A stretch of DNA of 52,454 nucleotides from an uncultured Eubacteriales bacterium (lineage in GTDB: Bacteria; Bacillota; Clostridia; Christensenellales; Aristaeellaceae). Shown here piece by piece: positions 1 through 11,506 of the stretch (position 1 is the first letter of the stretch; each line of letters opens with the position of its first letter). A model generated the notes under the pieces. The model was not told where the DNA came from, ran no database searches, and saw nothing but the letters and a program-made list of their open reading frames with translations. The DNA lies in assembly GCA_902773895.1 (NCBI GenBank), contig CACYGB010000004.1, positions 1 through 52,454 of the forward strand, written 5' to 3'. Made by a program: the position numbers and the translations under genes.

Positions 1-115
1 AAAATAAGTCTTATACCATCCGCAAGCGGCGGGGCCCGGGGAGGAGCCTCCTCCCCGGCGGGGTCTGGGGCAGCGCCCCCAGCGTTCTCCCTGCTACTGC
101 GGAACACCGCTTGAA
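1..115. repeat. Hairpin-rich repeat at window edge, interrupting spoIVB
   Basis: This non-coding-looking stretch holds two strong stem-loops. One has a 10-bp stem (36-45 with 49-58, loop GCC). The other has a 6-bp stem (65-70 with 77-82). Runs of G and C give the composition of an extragenic palindromic repeat. It directly abuts the point where recognisable SpoIVB sequence ends (position 141), so it is either an inserted repeat or a contig end formed at a repeated sequence. I cannot tell which from this window, and I see no second copy here. Confidence 0.55.
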
Positions 116-767
116 AATACAGCCGTGTACTATCATCGGACAGGGTGCCGACCCCGGCCGTGCTGTCCCGCACCCAGGCGCCGATACGCCATTGGCCGGA
201 AGAACGATCCAGCAGGGGCGACAGGCGGACGGATCGCAGCGATCCGTTCCGGCGGAAGGACACCGCCAGCGGCTTGCCGCCGGAGGCTGCCACCAGTCTG
301 GTCAAATGGCTGCTGTCGCTGAGCTCGCTGCCGTCCACCGCCTCGATCACATCCCCGGCGCGCAGACCCGCCTGCTGCGCCGGGCTTTGCCCGGCCACGT
401 CGGATACGCCCACCACCAGCACCCCGCGGGTGGCCAGCGCCACGCCCACTGCCGATCCGCCGGGCATCAGCCGCGTTTCCCGGCCCACCTGCAGCCGGAT
501 CCTGCGCAGGGGAATCAGGCCGAACAGATCCACGCTGACCTGAGCTTTCCCCGTTTCCCGGGCAGAAATGCTGCCGTTTTGCACCTGCAGCGTTTCATCC
601 CGGGAGGAAATCACCGCCACGCCGGTGTCCAGGTGATACCGCTGGCCCACCGAAACCCGGTATGTGCCAGGCAGGGCGCGCAGCGCATTGGCCGTGGGCG
701 AAAAACTCATCCACATGGCCAGCATCAGCGCCAAATCGCCCATTCCTTTTCTCCACGTTCGTTTCAT
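1..767 (-). CDS. spoIVB: SpoIV B peptidase, 5' fragment lacking the protease domain
   Basis: SpoIVB is the forespore-secreted serine peptidase (family S55) that triggers pro-sigma-K processing during sporulation. Residues 1-28 are a basic start plus one hydrophobic signal/anchor segment. The region around 99-120 carries the typical PGGSAVGV and GVLVVGVSDV motifs, followed by a PDZ domain at roughly 110-185 (QQAGLRAGDVIEAVDG). It then reads RIGAWVRDSTAGVGTL, which matches the SpoIVB linker into the peptidase domain. Similarity stops exactly there (residue 209, position 141). The frame stays open to the window edge, but through a low-complexity hairpin repeat that bears no resemblance to the family, so the catalytic His and Ser are absent. 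The ATG at 767 follows a GGGGGA site. The gene is either disrupted or cut by an assembly break. Confidence 0.8.
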   Translation of the reverse strand, partial: MKRTWRKGMGDLALMLAMWMSFSPTANALRALPGTYRVSVGQRYHLDTGVAVISSRDETLQVQNGSISARETGKAQVSVDLFGLIPLRRIRLQVGRETRLMPGGSAVGVALATRGVLVVGVSDVAGQSPAQQAGLRAGDVIEAVDGSELSDSSHLTRLVAASGGKPLAVSFRRNGSLRSVRLSPLLDRSSGQWRIGAWVRDSTAGVGTLSDDSTRLYFQAVFRSSRENAGGAAPDPAGEEAPPRAPPLADGIRLI

Positions 768-791
768 TGCTTTCCCCCGCTTTCTCCTTCC

Positions 792-820
792 AATATGGCA
801 AGGCCGATCCCCGGATATGC
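792..820 (-). promoter_or_regulatory. Possible forespore sigma (F/G-type) promoter of spoIVB
   Basis: On the minus strand, GCATA (816-820) is followed after 18 bases by CATATT (792-797), about 25 bases before the spoIVB ATG. This resembles the short -35 and CATA-type -10 elements used by sigma-F and sigma-G, which drive spoIVB in Bacillus. The elements are short, so a chance match is possible. Confidence 0.3.
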
Positions 821-873
821 TGGAAAAATGCAGGCGAAACGGCGGTCCCCGGAAAGCCGTCCAGTTTTTTCAG

Positions 874-909
874 AAAAAGGCAGGGACGCCCGCGCTGCTC
901 CCTGCCTTT
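874..909 (-). terminator. Intrinsic terminator of the mannan operon
   Basis: Just after the trmO stop, the minus strand forms a GC-rich stem (GGCAGGGA pairing with TCCCTGCC, flanked by extra A-T pairs) followed at once by a T tract. This is a textbook rho-independent terminator and marks the end of the nine-gene operon that begins near 14918. Confidence 0.85.
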
Positions 910-913
910 CGGT

Positions 914-1582
914 TTATGAAATTTTCTGTGCTTCTGTGATTGTCAGCACTTCGCCCTCCACCCGGAAGCGCACGTTCCAACCGGCAAAGGCCAGGCCGTA
1001 TTCCCGCTGCGCGTCGTGCTGATAGGAGGGCCGGGGATCCTGGGCCAGCACCGCTTCCAGCGCTGCCCGCTGGGCCTGGGGCACCATTTCCAGCCCCAGC
1101 ACCCGCAGCTTTTTCCGTTCCACCGCGTCGGTAAAGCCGCCGGTGGCATCCGCCCGGCAATCCGCATAAGGCAGATACGGCTTCACATCGTAAATCGGGG
1201 TTCCGTTCATCAGATCCGCGCCGGACACCCGAAGAATGGGGCCGTCCGGGCTGTGCAGGAGGATTTCCTCCAGCTTCACGCAGCTGAGCCCCAGCCGGTT
1301 GGGCCGGAAGGGCGAGCGGGTGGCGAATACCCCCATGCGCTGATTGCCGCCCAGCCTTGGCGGGCGCACCGTAGGCGACCAGCCTTCCTGCCGGGCCAGG
1401 GAAAACTCCCAGATCAGCCAGAGATGGGAAAAATCCTCCAGTCCCCGCAGGGCGTCGGTGTTGCGGTATTCCGGCGTGAACACAATGTCCGACACCACTT
1501 CCGTCACCAGGCCGCTTTGCCGGGGTACGCCGAATTTGGCCGTATAATCATTGCGGATATGGGCAATGGGCGTAATTTCCAT
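914..1582 (-). CDS. trmO: tRNA (t6A37) N6-methyltransferase TrmO (TsaA/YaeB family)
   Basis: TrmO uses S-adenosylmethionine to methylate threonylcarbamoyladenosine at position 37 of tRNA-Thr, tuning ACY decoding. The 222-residue protein begins MEITPIAHIRNDYTAKFG and has the family hallmarks: an N-terminal beta-barrel with FSHLWLIWEF (about residues 50-60), the AdoMet-binding motif TRSPFRPNRLGLS (about 88-100), and GTPIYDVKPYLPYAD (about 127-141), followed by the C-terminal substrate region. The ATG at 1582 follows an AAGGGGAG site. A longer upstream frame overlaps galT and is rejected. It lies 13 bases behind galT and is the last gene before the operon terminator, an odd place for a tRNA-modification enzyme. 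Confidence 0.93.
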   Translation of the reverse strand: MEITPIAHIRNDYTAKFGVPRQSGLVTEVVSDIVFTPEYRNTDALRGLEDFSHLWLIWEFSLARQEGWSPTVRPPRLGGNQRMGVFATRSPFRPNRLGLSCVKLEEILLHSPDGPILRVSGADLMNGTPIYDVKPYLPYADCRADATGGFTDAVERKKLRVLGLEMVPQAQRAALEAVLAQDPRPSYQHDAQREYGLAFAGWNVRFRVEGEVLTITEAQKIS

Positions 1583-1595
1583 GGAGCCGCTCCCC

Positions 1596-3077
1596 TTACA
1601 CACTGCGCAGGAAGCGCAGGAAGGCTTCCCTGCCCGCCGGATTGCGCGCGTAGACGCCGGCGTGCTCCAGCACCCGGGCAAACACCAGGCCCGTTTCCTG
1701 CTGCACGATGGCGAAGGCGTTGTCGGGGGTGAACGAATAGCGGTTCCGGAAGCCTTCCGCCCACGGCGCGTGCTTGGCCGTGCGCTCATCCTGCCGCAGA
1801 TCCGCGCCGGATACCAGGGCATCCGCCACGGCGTGCAGTTCCTCCTTCAGCCGGGCCGGCAGCACAGCCAGGCCCATGACTTCGATCAGGCCGATGTTTT
1901 CCTTTTTGATGTGATGCAGCTCCGCATGGGGATGATACAGGCCCAGGGGATGCTCCGGGGTCGTCAGGTTGTTGCGCAGCACCAGATCCAGTTCATATTT
2001 TCCATTCCGCATCCGGGCGATGGGTGTGATGGTGTTGTGGGGCACGCCCTCCGTTTCGGCAAGGATCATGGCCGCTTCATCGGTATAGCCCCGCCAGGCG
2101 GTCAGGATCTTTTCCGCCAGCTGCGCCAGCCTTTCCCGGTCCCCGCTTTGCAGGCGGATCACGGCCATGGGCCATTTCACAATGCCGGCGACGACATCGT
2201 CATACCCCGGGAACGCAAAGGGCGTTTCAATGCCGGCCCGTTCCATGGGGAAAACATAGCGGCCGCCCTGGAAATGATCGTGAGCCAGGATGGAACCGCC
2301 CACGATGGGCAGATCGGCATTGGAGCCCACAAAGTAATGCGGGAACTGGCTTACAAAATCCAGCAGCTTTTCAAAGCAGGCCCGGTCGATTTTCATGGGC
2401 GTATGCACGCTGTTGAAGCAGATGCAGTGCTCGTTGTAGTACACATAGGGCGAGTACTGCAAAAACCAGGGAGAGTCGTGAATAGTGATCGGGATCACCC
2501 GGTGATTCTGCCGGGCCGGATGATTGATCCGTCCGGCGTAGCCCTCATTTTCCTTGCACAACTGGCAGACCGGATAGGCGGACGCGGGCAAATTTCTGGC
2601 CGCCGCGATAGCTTTGGGGTCCTTTTCCGGCTTGGACAGGTTGATGGTGATGTCCAATTCGCCGTACTCCGTGGCCGTTTTCCATTTCAGGTCCTTGGCG
2701 ATCCGGTCCCGCCGGATATAGTTGGTGTCCTGGCTGAAGCGGTAATACCAGTCGGTGGCCGCCCGGGCGTCCTGCTTTTCCAGCGTGCGGAAGGCGGCGA
2801 TCACCTGGGCCGGCCGGGGCGTCAGCCGTCCCATCAGGGCTGTGTCAAACAGATCCCGGTATACAACGGAATCCTCCTTCAGCACTCCCCGGCGGTACGC
2901 GTCGCCGCACAGCGCGTCCAGCACCCGGTACAGCTCCGCGTCCTCCGCCACGTCCACATCCGGCAGCTGGCCGCACTGCAGCGTTTCCAGCAGCGCATTC
3001 ACCGCCCACACCCGTTCGCTTTCCTCAATCAGCCCTTTTTCCAGAGCATACGCCACCAGTTTTTCAACAGCGTTCAC
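1596..3077 (-). CDS. galT: UDP-glucose--hexose-1-phosphate uridylyltransferase (class II GalT)
   Basis: GalT exchanges galactose-1-phosphate and UDP-glucose in the Leloir pathway. The 493-residue length and the N-terminal helical region (MNAVEKLVAYALEKGLI) are typical of the Firmicutes class II enzyme rather than the shorter E. coli class I type. Recognisable signatures are CQLCKENEGYAGRINHPARQ, the HDSPWFLQYSPYVYYNEHC block and GGSILAHDHFQGG, which contains the paired active-site histidines. It sits 15 bases after lacZ in the operon and would channel galactose released by the alpha- and beta-galactosidases. No galK or galE is present in the window, so these must be elsewhere. Confidence 0.95.
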   Translation of the reverse strand: MNAVEKLVAYALEKGLIEESERVWAVNALLETLQCGQLPDVDVAEDAELYRVLDALCGDAYRRGVLKEDSVVYRDLFDTALMGRLTPRPAQVIAAFRTLEKQDARAATDWYYRFSQDTNYIRRDRIAKDLKWKTATEYGELDITINLSKPEKDPKAIAAARNLPASAYPVCQLCKENEGYAGRINHPARQNHRVIPITIHDSPWFLQYSPYVYYNEHCICFNSVHTPMKIDRACFEKLLDFVSQFPHYFVGSNADLPIVGGSILAHDHFQGGRYVFPMERAGIETPFAFPGYDDVVAGIVKWPMAVIRLQSGDRERLAQLAEKILTAWRGYTDEAAMILAETEGVPHNTITPIARMRNGKYELDLVLRNNLTTPEHPLGLYHPHAELHHIKKENIGLIEVMGLAVLPARLKEELHAVADALVSGADLRQDERTAKHAPWAEGFRNRYSFTPDNAFAIVQQETGLVFARVLEHAGVYARNPAGREAFLRFLRSV

Positions 3078-3092
3078 GGTCGTCTCCCCCCA

Positions 3093-6089
<2,997 letters not shown>

Positions 6090-7595
6090 TCATTTCAGCC
6101 AGAAAGGCGCCAGCGGCAGCCCGTTTTCCCCAAACAGACGCACGATGGCATAATCCGTCCAGGCATAGCGGGCCTGCACAGGCCGCGGCACCGCAGCATG
6201 GGACAGGACCAGCTCCCTGGCCCGGATCTCCGTTTCCGCCGGATAAAACACGCCGTCCTCGCCGGCGATTTCCAGCAGCGTATCGCCGCCGTCCCGCAAA
6301 CGCACATTCTGCGTCAGCGCCACGTGCAGCGCGCCGTCCCGGCTATACTTGCTTTCCGCCCGGGGCGCTTGTTCCGCATCCCCTTCGCCGTAGATCACCC
6401 GGCGCGCTTCCAGCGCCAGCCGCTCCCCCACCACCCGTTTGTTGGTGGGATGGATGTTGTCATACTCGCCCTGATCCAGCAGCACCGCCAGGCCGCTGTG
6501 GCGCACCTGGGACGCGGCCTGCTGCTGGGCCAGCCGCAGCCGGGGCCAGGTGAAGCTGTCCCGGGCGTTGGCGTCGATCCACATGGGCAGCTGCACATTC
6601 AGGAAGGGCAGCGTACTGTCCATAAACTGCCGGCGAAGCTGGAAAATATAGGCGGTCAGCAGTTCTTCATAGCGTTCGGTGCGGGCGGTATCCTCCTCCC
6701 CCTGGTAAAACAGTACGCCCGTCAGCGCACAGGGAACCACCCGCTCCAGCATGGTGCCCTCCAGGCCGAAGGGACGGTAGGGCGAGCCGGGGCCCGCCGG
6801 CGGATTCCAGGGGCAGGGGCCCAGCCGCAGGTTGATGTCCGGCCAGCCGATGCCCGGCTCCTTTTCCCGCAGCGCGGCCACCGCCTGATTCCACCGGTCG
6901 AAGGCCTGCTGGAAGGCCGCTTCTTTCTCCAGGTACTGCGCCATGGTCACGCCCCGGGTCTTTTCGGCGTAATCCGCCAGGTAGCGCTGCCCCTCCGCCA
7001 GGCCCTGCAGCGTTTCCTCCCGCATCCAGCAGGAAATGGAGGTGCCGCCCCAGTAGCAGTCGATGATGCCTACCGGCACACCGGTATGCCGCTGGATCGT
7101 CATGGCGAAGAAATAGGCTACGGCGCTCATGTCCCCGCCGCTTCCGGGCGCAATCGTCCGCCAGCGGGCGTCCCGGTTGGCCTGCTCCGTTTCCGGGCCG
7201 ACGCGGGGACACTTGGGCACGTTATAATACCGCACCAGGGTATTGCTGTGGTTTCGGATGCAATCCGGGCCTTCGTCCGCGTTCTGCAATTCCAGCTCCA
7301 TGTTGCTTTGCCCGTTGGCCAGAAAAACGTCGCCGATGGCCACGTTCCGGCACTCCCGGATTTCGCCGCCGCACCGCAGCGTCAGCACGCAGTCCGTTTG
7401 GGCGGCCTGCGGCGGCAGCACGCACAGGAAGCGGCCGTCCCGGCTTTCCGCCGTATCCCGGCCCAGCAGCTCCCCCCGGCTGTTTTCCAGCACCGCCGTC
7501 ACGGGCAATTCCGCCGCGCCGAACACGCGGATCTCCTTGCCGCGGCACAGCACGGCGCCGTCCGAAAACAGGGAGGACGGCTGAAATACGCCCAT
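6090..7595 (-). CDS. SGNH-type acetylesterase (sialate O-acetylesterase family)
   Basis: This 501-residue protein belongs to the SASA family of serine esterases that remove O-acetyl groups from sugars. After an N-terminal beta-rich domain (about 1-85), the GQSNMEL block carries the candidate nucleophile S97. The C-terminal DNIHPTNKRVVGERL block supplies the Asp/His pair. No signal peptide is visible, so it acts on imported oligosaccharides. Although the family is named for sialate, the surrounding galactomannan genes make an acetylated mannan or hemicellulose oligosaccharide the likelier substrate. It begins 14 bases after the phosphomutase gene with a GGAGG-like site. Specificity is inferred. 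Confidence 0.85.
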   Translation of the reverse strand: MGVFQPSSLFSDGAVLCRGKEIRVFGAAELPVTAVLENSRGELLGRDTAESRDGRFLCVLPPQAAQTDCVLTLRCGGEIRECRNVAIGDVFLANGQSNMELELQNADEGPDCIRNHSNTLVRYYNVPKCPRVGPETEQANRDARWRTIAPGSGGDMSAVAYFFAMTIQRHTGVPVGIIDCYWGGTSISCWMREETLQGLAEGQRYLADYAEKTRGVTMAQYLEKEAAFQQAFDRWNQAVAALREKEPGIGWPDINLRLGPCPWNPPAGPGSPYRPFGLEGTMLERVVPCALTGVLFYQGEEDTARTERYEELLTAYIFQLRRQFMDSTLPFLNVQLPMWIDANARDSFTWPRLRLAQQQAASQVRHSGLAVLLDQGEYDNIHPTNKRVVGERLALEARRVIYGEGDAEQAPRAESKYSRDGALHVALTQNVRLRDGGDTLLEIAGEDGVFYPAETEIRARELVLSHAAVPRPVQARYAWTDYAIVRLFGENGLPLAPFWLK

Positions 7596-7609
7596 AGAGA
7601 TCCCCCTCC

Positions 7610-9286
7610 TTACTGCATCAGGGCCGTCAAAGCGCCGGCCAGCGCTTCCTCCTGCTGTTTGGCCGCATCGGCGTCAGGCGCCTGAATGGAAATGTAGGTT
7701 TTCAGTTTCGGTTCCGTACCGCTGGGCCGCACCACGATGCTGGCGCCGCCCTCCAGGAAGAATTTCAGCACGTCGGAAGGCGGAAGCCCGTCGATACCCG
7801 GCGCGTAATCACGCACGGTTTCTACCTTCCATTCGCCAATGGCGCGCAAATCCCGCCTCAGGGCGGCCATGATGCCCTGCATTCTTTCAAAGCCTGCCGC
7901 TCCGTCAAACTCAAAGCTGTGCAGCGTGTTCAGGCAGTACCCGTACTGACGGTACAATTCGTTCAGCTTTTCCAGCAGCGTGACGCCCTGCTGCTTGTAC
8001 CAGGCAAACATTTCGCAGATCAGGAAAGCCGCGTTCACGGCGTCCTTGTCCCGCACATAGGTGCCGGACAGATAGCCGTAGCTTTCTTCAAAGCCGAAAA
8101 TGTAGCGGTCCTTTTCGCCTTTTTCCTCCAGCCGGCCGATGGTTTCCCCGATAAACTTGAAGCCCGTCAGCACGTTCACCGTTTCCACCCCGTAATGCCG
8201 GGCGATCCGCTCCGCCATATCGGTGGTGACGATGGTTTTGACCAGGATGGGCCGCGCGGGCATCCTGTGCAGCGCCAGGCGCCGGCTGCACACGTAATCC
8301 AGCAGCAGCATCCCCGTTTCGTTGCCGCTCAGCAGCCGGTAATCCCCGTCGGCCGCGCGCACGGCGATGCCGCAGCGGTCGCAGTCCGGGTCCGTGGCCA
8401 GCAGCAATTCCGCCTGCAGCCGCTGGGCGTATTCCAGGCCCAGCTGCATAGCCTCCCGGATCTCCGGGTTTGGGTAAGGGCAGGTGGGAAAATGCCCGTC
8501 GGGCTGCTCCTGCTCCCGGACCACGGTCACATGGGTATATCCGCTTTCCTTCAATGCGCGCAGCACGGGCTTTAAGCCTGTGCCGTTCAGGGGGGAATAC
8601 ACGATGGCCACGTTTTTATCCACCGTTTCTTCCCCCAGCAGGCTTTCCTTTTTCACCTGCTCCACAAAATCGGTGTACACGTCCCCGGGAATATACCGGA
8701 TCAGCCCGCGGCTGATTCCTTCGTCAAAATCCATCCGTCTGGGACCGGCAAACACATCCAGCTTTTCGATTTCCGCCAGGATCTCCGCCGCCGCTTTGGT
8801 GGTGATCTGGCAGCCGTCCGGGCCGTACACCTTGTAGCCGTTGTATTTGGCGGGGTTGTGGGACGCCGTCACCATCACGCCGGCGGCGCACTGCAGCGCC
8901 CGGACGGCAAAGGACAGGCACGGCGTGGGCATCAGCTGCGGATAGATCCACGCCTCGATCCCATTTTGGGCAAACACCCCGCAGGCCGTCCGGGCGAACA
9001 CATCGCTGAGGATCCGGGAATCGAAGCTAACGGCAATACGCCGGCTGCCCTCCGGAAAATGCTTCACCACGTAATCCGCCAGTCCCTGGCTGGCCTTGGC
9101 CACCGTATGGATGTTCATCCGGTTGGTGCCCGCGCCGATGACGCCGCGCAAACCGCCGGTGCCAAAGGCCAGGTCCCGGTAAAACGCGTCTTCCTTTTGT
9201 CCTTCGTCCATCGCCCGCAGTTCCGGCTGCAGGGACGCGTCGGCATGCTGCAGCCACTGCTGATACCTATTCTCCACGCTGCCCAT
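7610..9286 (-). CDS. Alpha-D-phosphohexomutase (PgcA-type phosphoglucomutase/phosphomannomutase)
   Basis: The enzyme interconverts hexose 1-phosphates and 6-phosphates. In 558 residues it shows the four-domain family signatures: FGTGGLRGVIGAG near residue 42, the active-site phosphoserine S142 in VTASHNPAKYNGYK, the metal loop DPDCDRCG, the sugar-binding GFEESYG loop, and the C-terminal phosphate-binding RPSGTEPK. Placed directly after the GH130 phosphorylase (13-base gap), its natural job is to convert mannose-1-phosphate, and probably glucose-1-phosphate from the Leloir route, to the 6-phosphates. Whether glucose or mannose is preferred cannot be read from the sequence. Confidence 0.93.
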   Translation of the reverse strand: MGSVENRYQQWLQHADASLQPELRAMDEGQKEDAFYRDLAFGTGGLRGVIGAGTNRMNIHTVAKASQGLADYVVKHFPEGSRRIAVSFDSRILSDVFARTACGVFAQNGIEAWIYPQLMPTPCLSFAVRALQCAAGVMVTASHNPAKYNGYKVYGPDGCQITTKAAAEILAEIEKLDVFAGPRRMDFDEGISRGLIRYIPGDVYTDFVEQVKKESLLGEETVDKNVAIVYSPLNGTGLKPVLRALKESGYTHVTVVREQEQPDGHFPTCPYPNPEIREAMQLGLEYAQRLQAELLLATDPDCDRCGIAVRAADGDYRLLSGNETGMLLLDYVCSRRLALHRMPARPILVKTIVTTDMAERIARHYGVETVNVLTGFKFIGETIGRLEEKGEKDRYIFGFEESYGYLSGTYVRDKDAVNAAFLICEMFAWYKQQGVTLLEKLNELYRQYGYCLNTLHSFEFDGAAGFERMQGIMAALRRDLRAIGEWKVETVRDYAPGIDGLPPSDVLKFFLEGGASIVVRPSGTEPKLKTYISIQAPDADAAKQQEEALAGALTALMQ

Positions 9287-9299
9287 GGTTTTGCACTCC

Positions 9300-10463
9300 T
9301 TATCGATTCAAGTAGGCCAGGTTCCGGCGGATCAGGCCGATCCTTTGCTTCACGCAGTCCACGCTGCGTCCGGGATCGGCCGGGGTGTTGAATACGTAAT
9401 CCTGCAGCCGCTCCACGTCGGTGGTGGCCACATGGAGCCGGGTGTCGCTGGACGCGTAATAAATGTACACCCTGCCGTCCGGCGCGGCGATGGCGCCGTT
9501 GGTGAACACCACGTTGCTCACGTCGCCCACGCGCTCCTCCCCCAGAGGGCCGATCAGGAAGCCGCCGGGCTCGGCAATCACGCGGGACGGGTCGTCCAAG
9601 GCGGTGGCGAAGCAGTAGACCACGTACCGCAACCCCGCCGCGGTGTTCCTCACGCCGTGAGCGATGTGGATCCAGCCCCTGTCCGTTTTGATAGGCACCG
9701 CCCCGGCGCCGTTCTTGCTTTCGGTGATGGTGTGGTATTTGCGCACGGAGGTCATCTTTTCCTCGTCGATCACGGCGTGGGTGATGTCCTCGCACAGGCC
9801 GAACCCGATGCCGCCGCCGGAGCCGGTTTCGATGAAATCGTCCATGGGCCGGGTGTAGAAGGCGTATTTGCCGTTCACAAATTCGGGATGCAGCACCACG
9901 TTGCGCTGTTGGGGCGACCGCAGCGTGACCAGGTTGGGCAGCCGCTCCCAGGTTTTCAGGTCCCTGGTGCGCACGATGCCGGCGGCGGCCACGGCGGCGG
10001 ACAGGTCGCTCGCCGATCTGTCCTTGCTTTCCGAGCAGAACACGCCGTAGATCCAGCCGTCCTCATGCTTCGTCAGGCGCATATCATAGACGTTGGTCTC
10101 CTCCGGGCAGGTATCGGGCAGCAGCACCGGCTCATCCCAGAAACGGAAGCCGTCCACCCCGCTGTCCGACTGCGCCACGGCGAAGAAGCTCTTGCGGTCG
10201 CTGCCCTCCACCCGGGCCACCAGGGTGAATTTGCCGTCCAGCAGGATCGCGCCGCTGTTGAACACGGCGTTGACGCCCAGCCGCTGCATCATGAAGGGAT
10301 TCGCCGCCGGATCCGCGTCGTACATCCAGAAGGGCGGAATATGGTCCCGGGTCAGCACCGGGTGCTGATAACGCTGATAAATGCCGTTGTAAAAACTCTC
10401 GTCCACCGGATTGGCCCGGCTGATCAGGCTTTCATACCGGGCTTGCAGCTGCTGGTACGTCAT
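9300..10463 (-). CDS. 4-O-beta-D-mannosyl-D-glucose phosphorylase, GH130 (subfamily 1-like)
   Basis: It phosphorolyses beta-1,4-mannosyl-glucose to alpha-mannose-1-phosphate and glucose. The 387-residue protein carries the GH130_1 signatures [20 protein letters not shown], the [16 protein letters not shown] block and [14 protein letters not shown], whose D127 corresponds to the catalytic Asp. [18 protein letters not shown] near the end is also typical. The ATG at 10463 overlaps the TGA of the upstream esterase (ATGA), suggesting translational coupling; the longer upstream frame is rejected. Together with the epimerase encoded first in the operon it forms the known two-step mannobiose pathway (epimerise, then phosphorolyse). 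It is cytoplasmic, with no signal peptide. Confidence 0.93.
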   Translation of the reverse strand: MTYQQLQARYESLISRANPVDESFYNGIYQRYQHPVLTRDHIPPFWMYDADPAANPFMMQRLGVNAVFNSGAILLDGKFTLVARVEGSDRKSFFAVAQSDSGVDGFRFWDEPVLLPDTCPEETNVYDMRLTKHEDGWIYGVFCSESKDRSASDLSAAVAAAGIVRTRDLKTWERLPNLVTLRSPQQRNVVLHPEFVNGKYAFYTRPMDDFIETGSGGGIGFGLCEDITHAVIDEEKMTSVRKYHTITESKNGAGAVPIKTDRGWIHIAHGVRNTAAGLRYVVYCFATALDDPSRVIAEPGGFLIGPLGEERVGDVSNVVFTNGAIAAPDGRVYIYYASSDTRLHVATTDVERLQDYVFNTPADPGRSVDCVKQRIGLIRRNLAYLNR

Positions 10464-11506
10464 ACCCTGTCCTCCTCCACCGCGCGCCGGATGGCCTCCG
10501 CGATTACAGCCGCCGCCCTCCGGTGCGCGTCCCGGCTGGGATGCAGGCGGCTGCCCACGTCGCCGTTGGCGTCCGGCAGCGGCAGATATGCCGCCCGCTG
10601 ATCCCCGGTTTCCGCCCGGTACTGCTCCACCGCCGCCTTCAGGAAGGGCGTCATATCCACGCCGCACAGGCCATAGGCCCAGAAAAGGAAGGCGTTTGGC
10701 TGGTGGCGGCGCACCGTTTTCAGCAGTTCCACCGCGTCCTGCGTCAGCCGCCGCGCTTCCGCTTCCCGGTTTTCCGGCGCTTCCTTGCCGATGGCGCTGC
10801 CGTCGTTGGTGCCCAGGTTGATCACCACCGCGTCCGCGCCGCGCTCGTCAAAATCGTAGTCCTTTTCCCCGCCGGGGGTTACGGCGCACAGCTTTTCGTA
10901 AATCGCGCCGATCCGGCTTTCGTGATGGCCGTCCCAGCTTTTGTACGCGCCCCAGCCGCCCAGGGCCACCACCCGCTTGTCCGCGTTCAGCAGGGAACAG
11001 ACCAGCGTGGGAAACGCCGGCATGTGGGAAATCCACATCATGCGCCACTCCTGGGCGGACCGGGGGCCCAGCGTGCCCTCGCCCACCGTCAGGCTGTCGC
11101 CCAGGAATTCCACCAGCAGCTTCTTCTGCTCCGGCTTTTGCACGTCCCCGTCCGTGTACACCGCGTGCAGGTACACCGGGCCGTCCTCGTCGTAGCTGGG
11201 CTGCGTATCCCGGAGGATGGCGATTTCATGGGGCACGGTGTCCTCCATGCCGCTCAGCGCCAGGTACCGGTGCCGGCCTTCCCGCAGGGGAAACCGCGCC
11301 ACCGCTTCGCCGTCGATCATCACGCCCAGCCATTGGGCGTGATCCCGGGCGGAGGATTCCGCTTCCACCTCCACCGCCGTGCAGGCCGTGCGCATCCGCA
11401 CGCCGCTGCCGGACCACCACAGGCCGCATTCCTTTTGTCCCTTGTCATGCCGACCCACCAAAGCGAACAGGCCGCACAGAGGATCGTAACGCTTTAATTC
11501 CTTCAT
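10460..11506 (-). CDS. CE2-like SGNH/GDSL carbohydrate esterase
   Basis: This 348-residue protein has an N-terminal beta-sandwich (about 1-125) followed by an SGNH hydrolase domain, the layout of carbohydrate esterase family 2 deacetylases. The nucleophile is S138 in [17 protein letters not shown] motif and the C-terminal [10 protein letters not shown] (Asp/His) complete the catalytic set. No signal peptide is visible. The start at 11506 and the stop of the alpha-galactosidase form an ATGA overlap, and its own TGA overlaps the next start, so the three genes are coupled. CE2 enzymes deacetylate xylo- and manno-oligosaccharides; in this operon, acetyl-mannan oligosaccharides are the likely target. 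Confidence 0.85.
   Translation of the reverse strand: MKELKRYDPLCGLFALVGRHDKGQKECGLWWSGSGVRMRTACTAVEVEAESSARDHAQWLGVMIDGEAVARFPLREGRHRYLALSGMEDTVPHEIAILRDTQPSYDEDGPVYLHAVYTDGDVQKPEQKKLLVEFLGDSLTVGEGTLGPRSAQEWRMMWISHMPAFPTLVCSLLNADKRVVALGGWGAYKSWDGHHESRIGAIYEKLCAVTPGGEKDYDFDERGADAVVINLGTNDGSAIGKEAPENREAEARRLTQDAVELLKTVRRHQPNAFLFWAYGLCGVDMTPFLKAAVEQYRAETGDQRAAYLPLPDANGDVGSRLHPSRDAHRRAAAVIAEAIRRAVEEDRV

Noticed and set aside
6090-7595. Sialic acid metabolism implied by the SASA-family esterase
   Set aside because: No sialidase, NanA, NanK or NanE gene is nearby; the operon is a galactomannan set.
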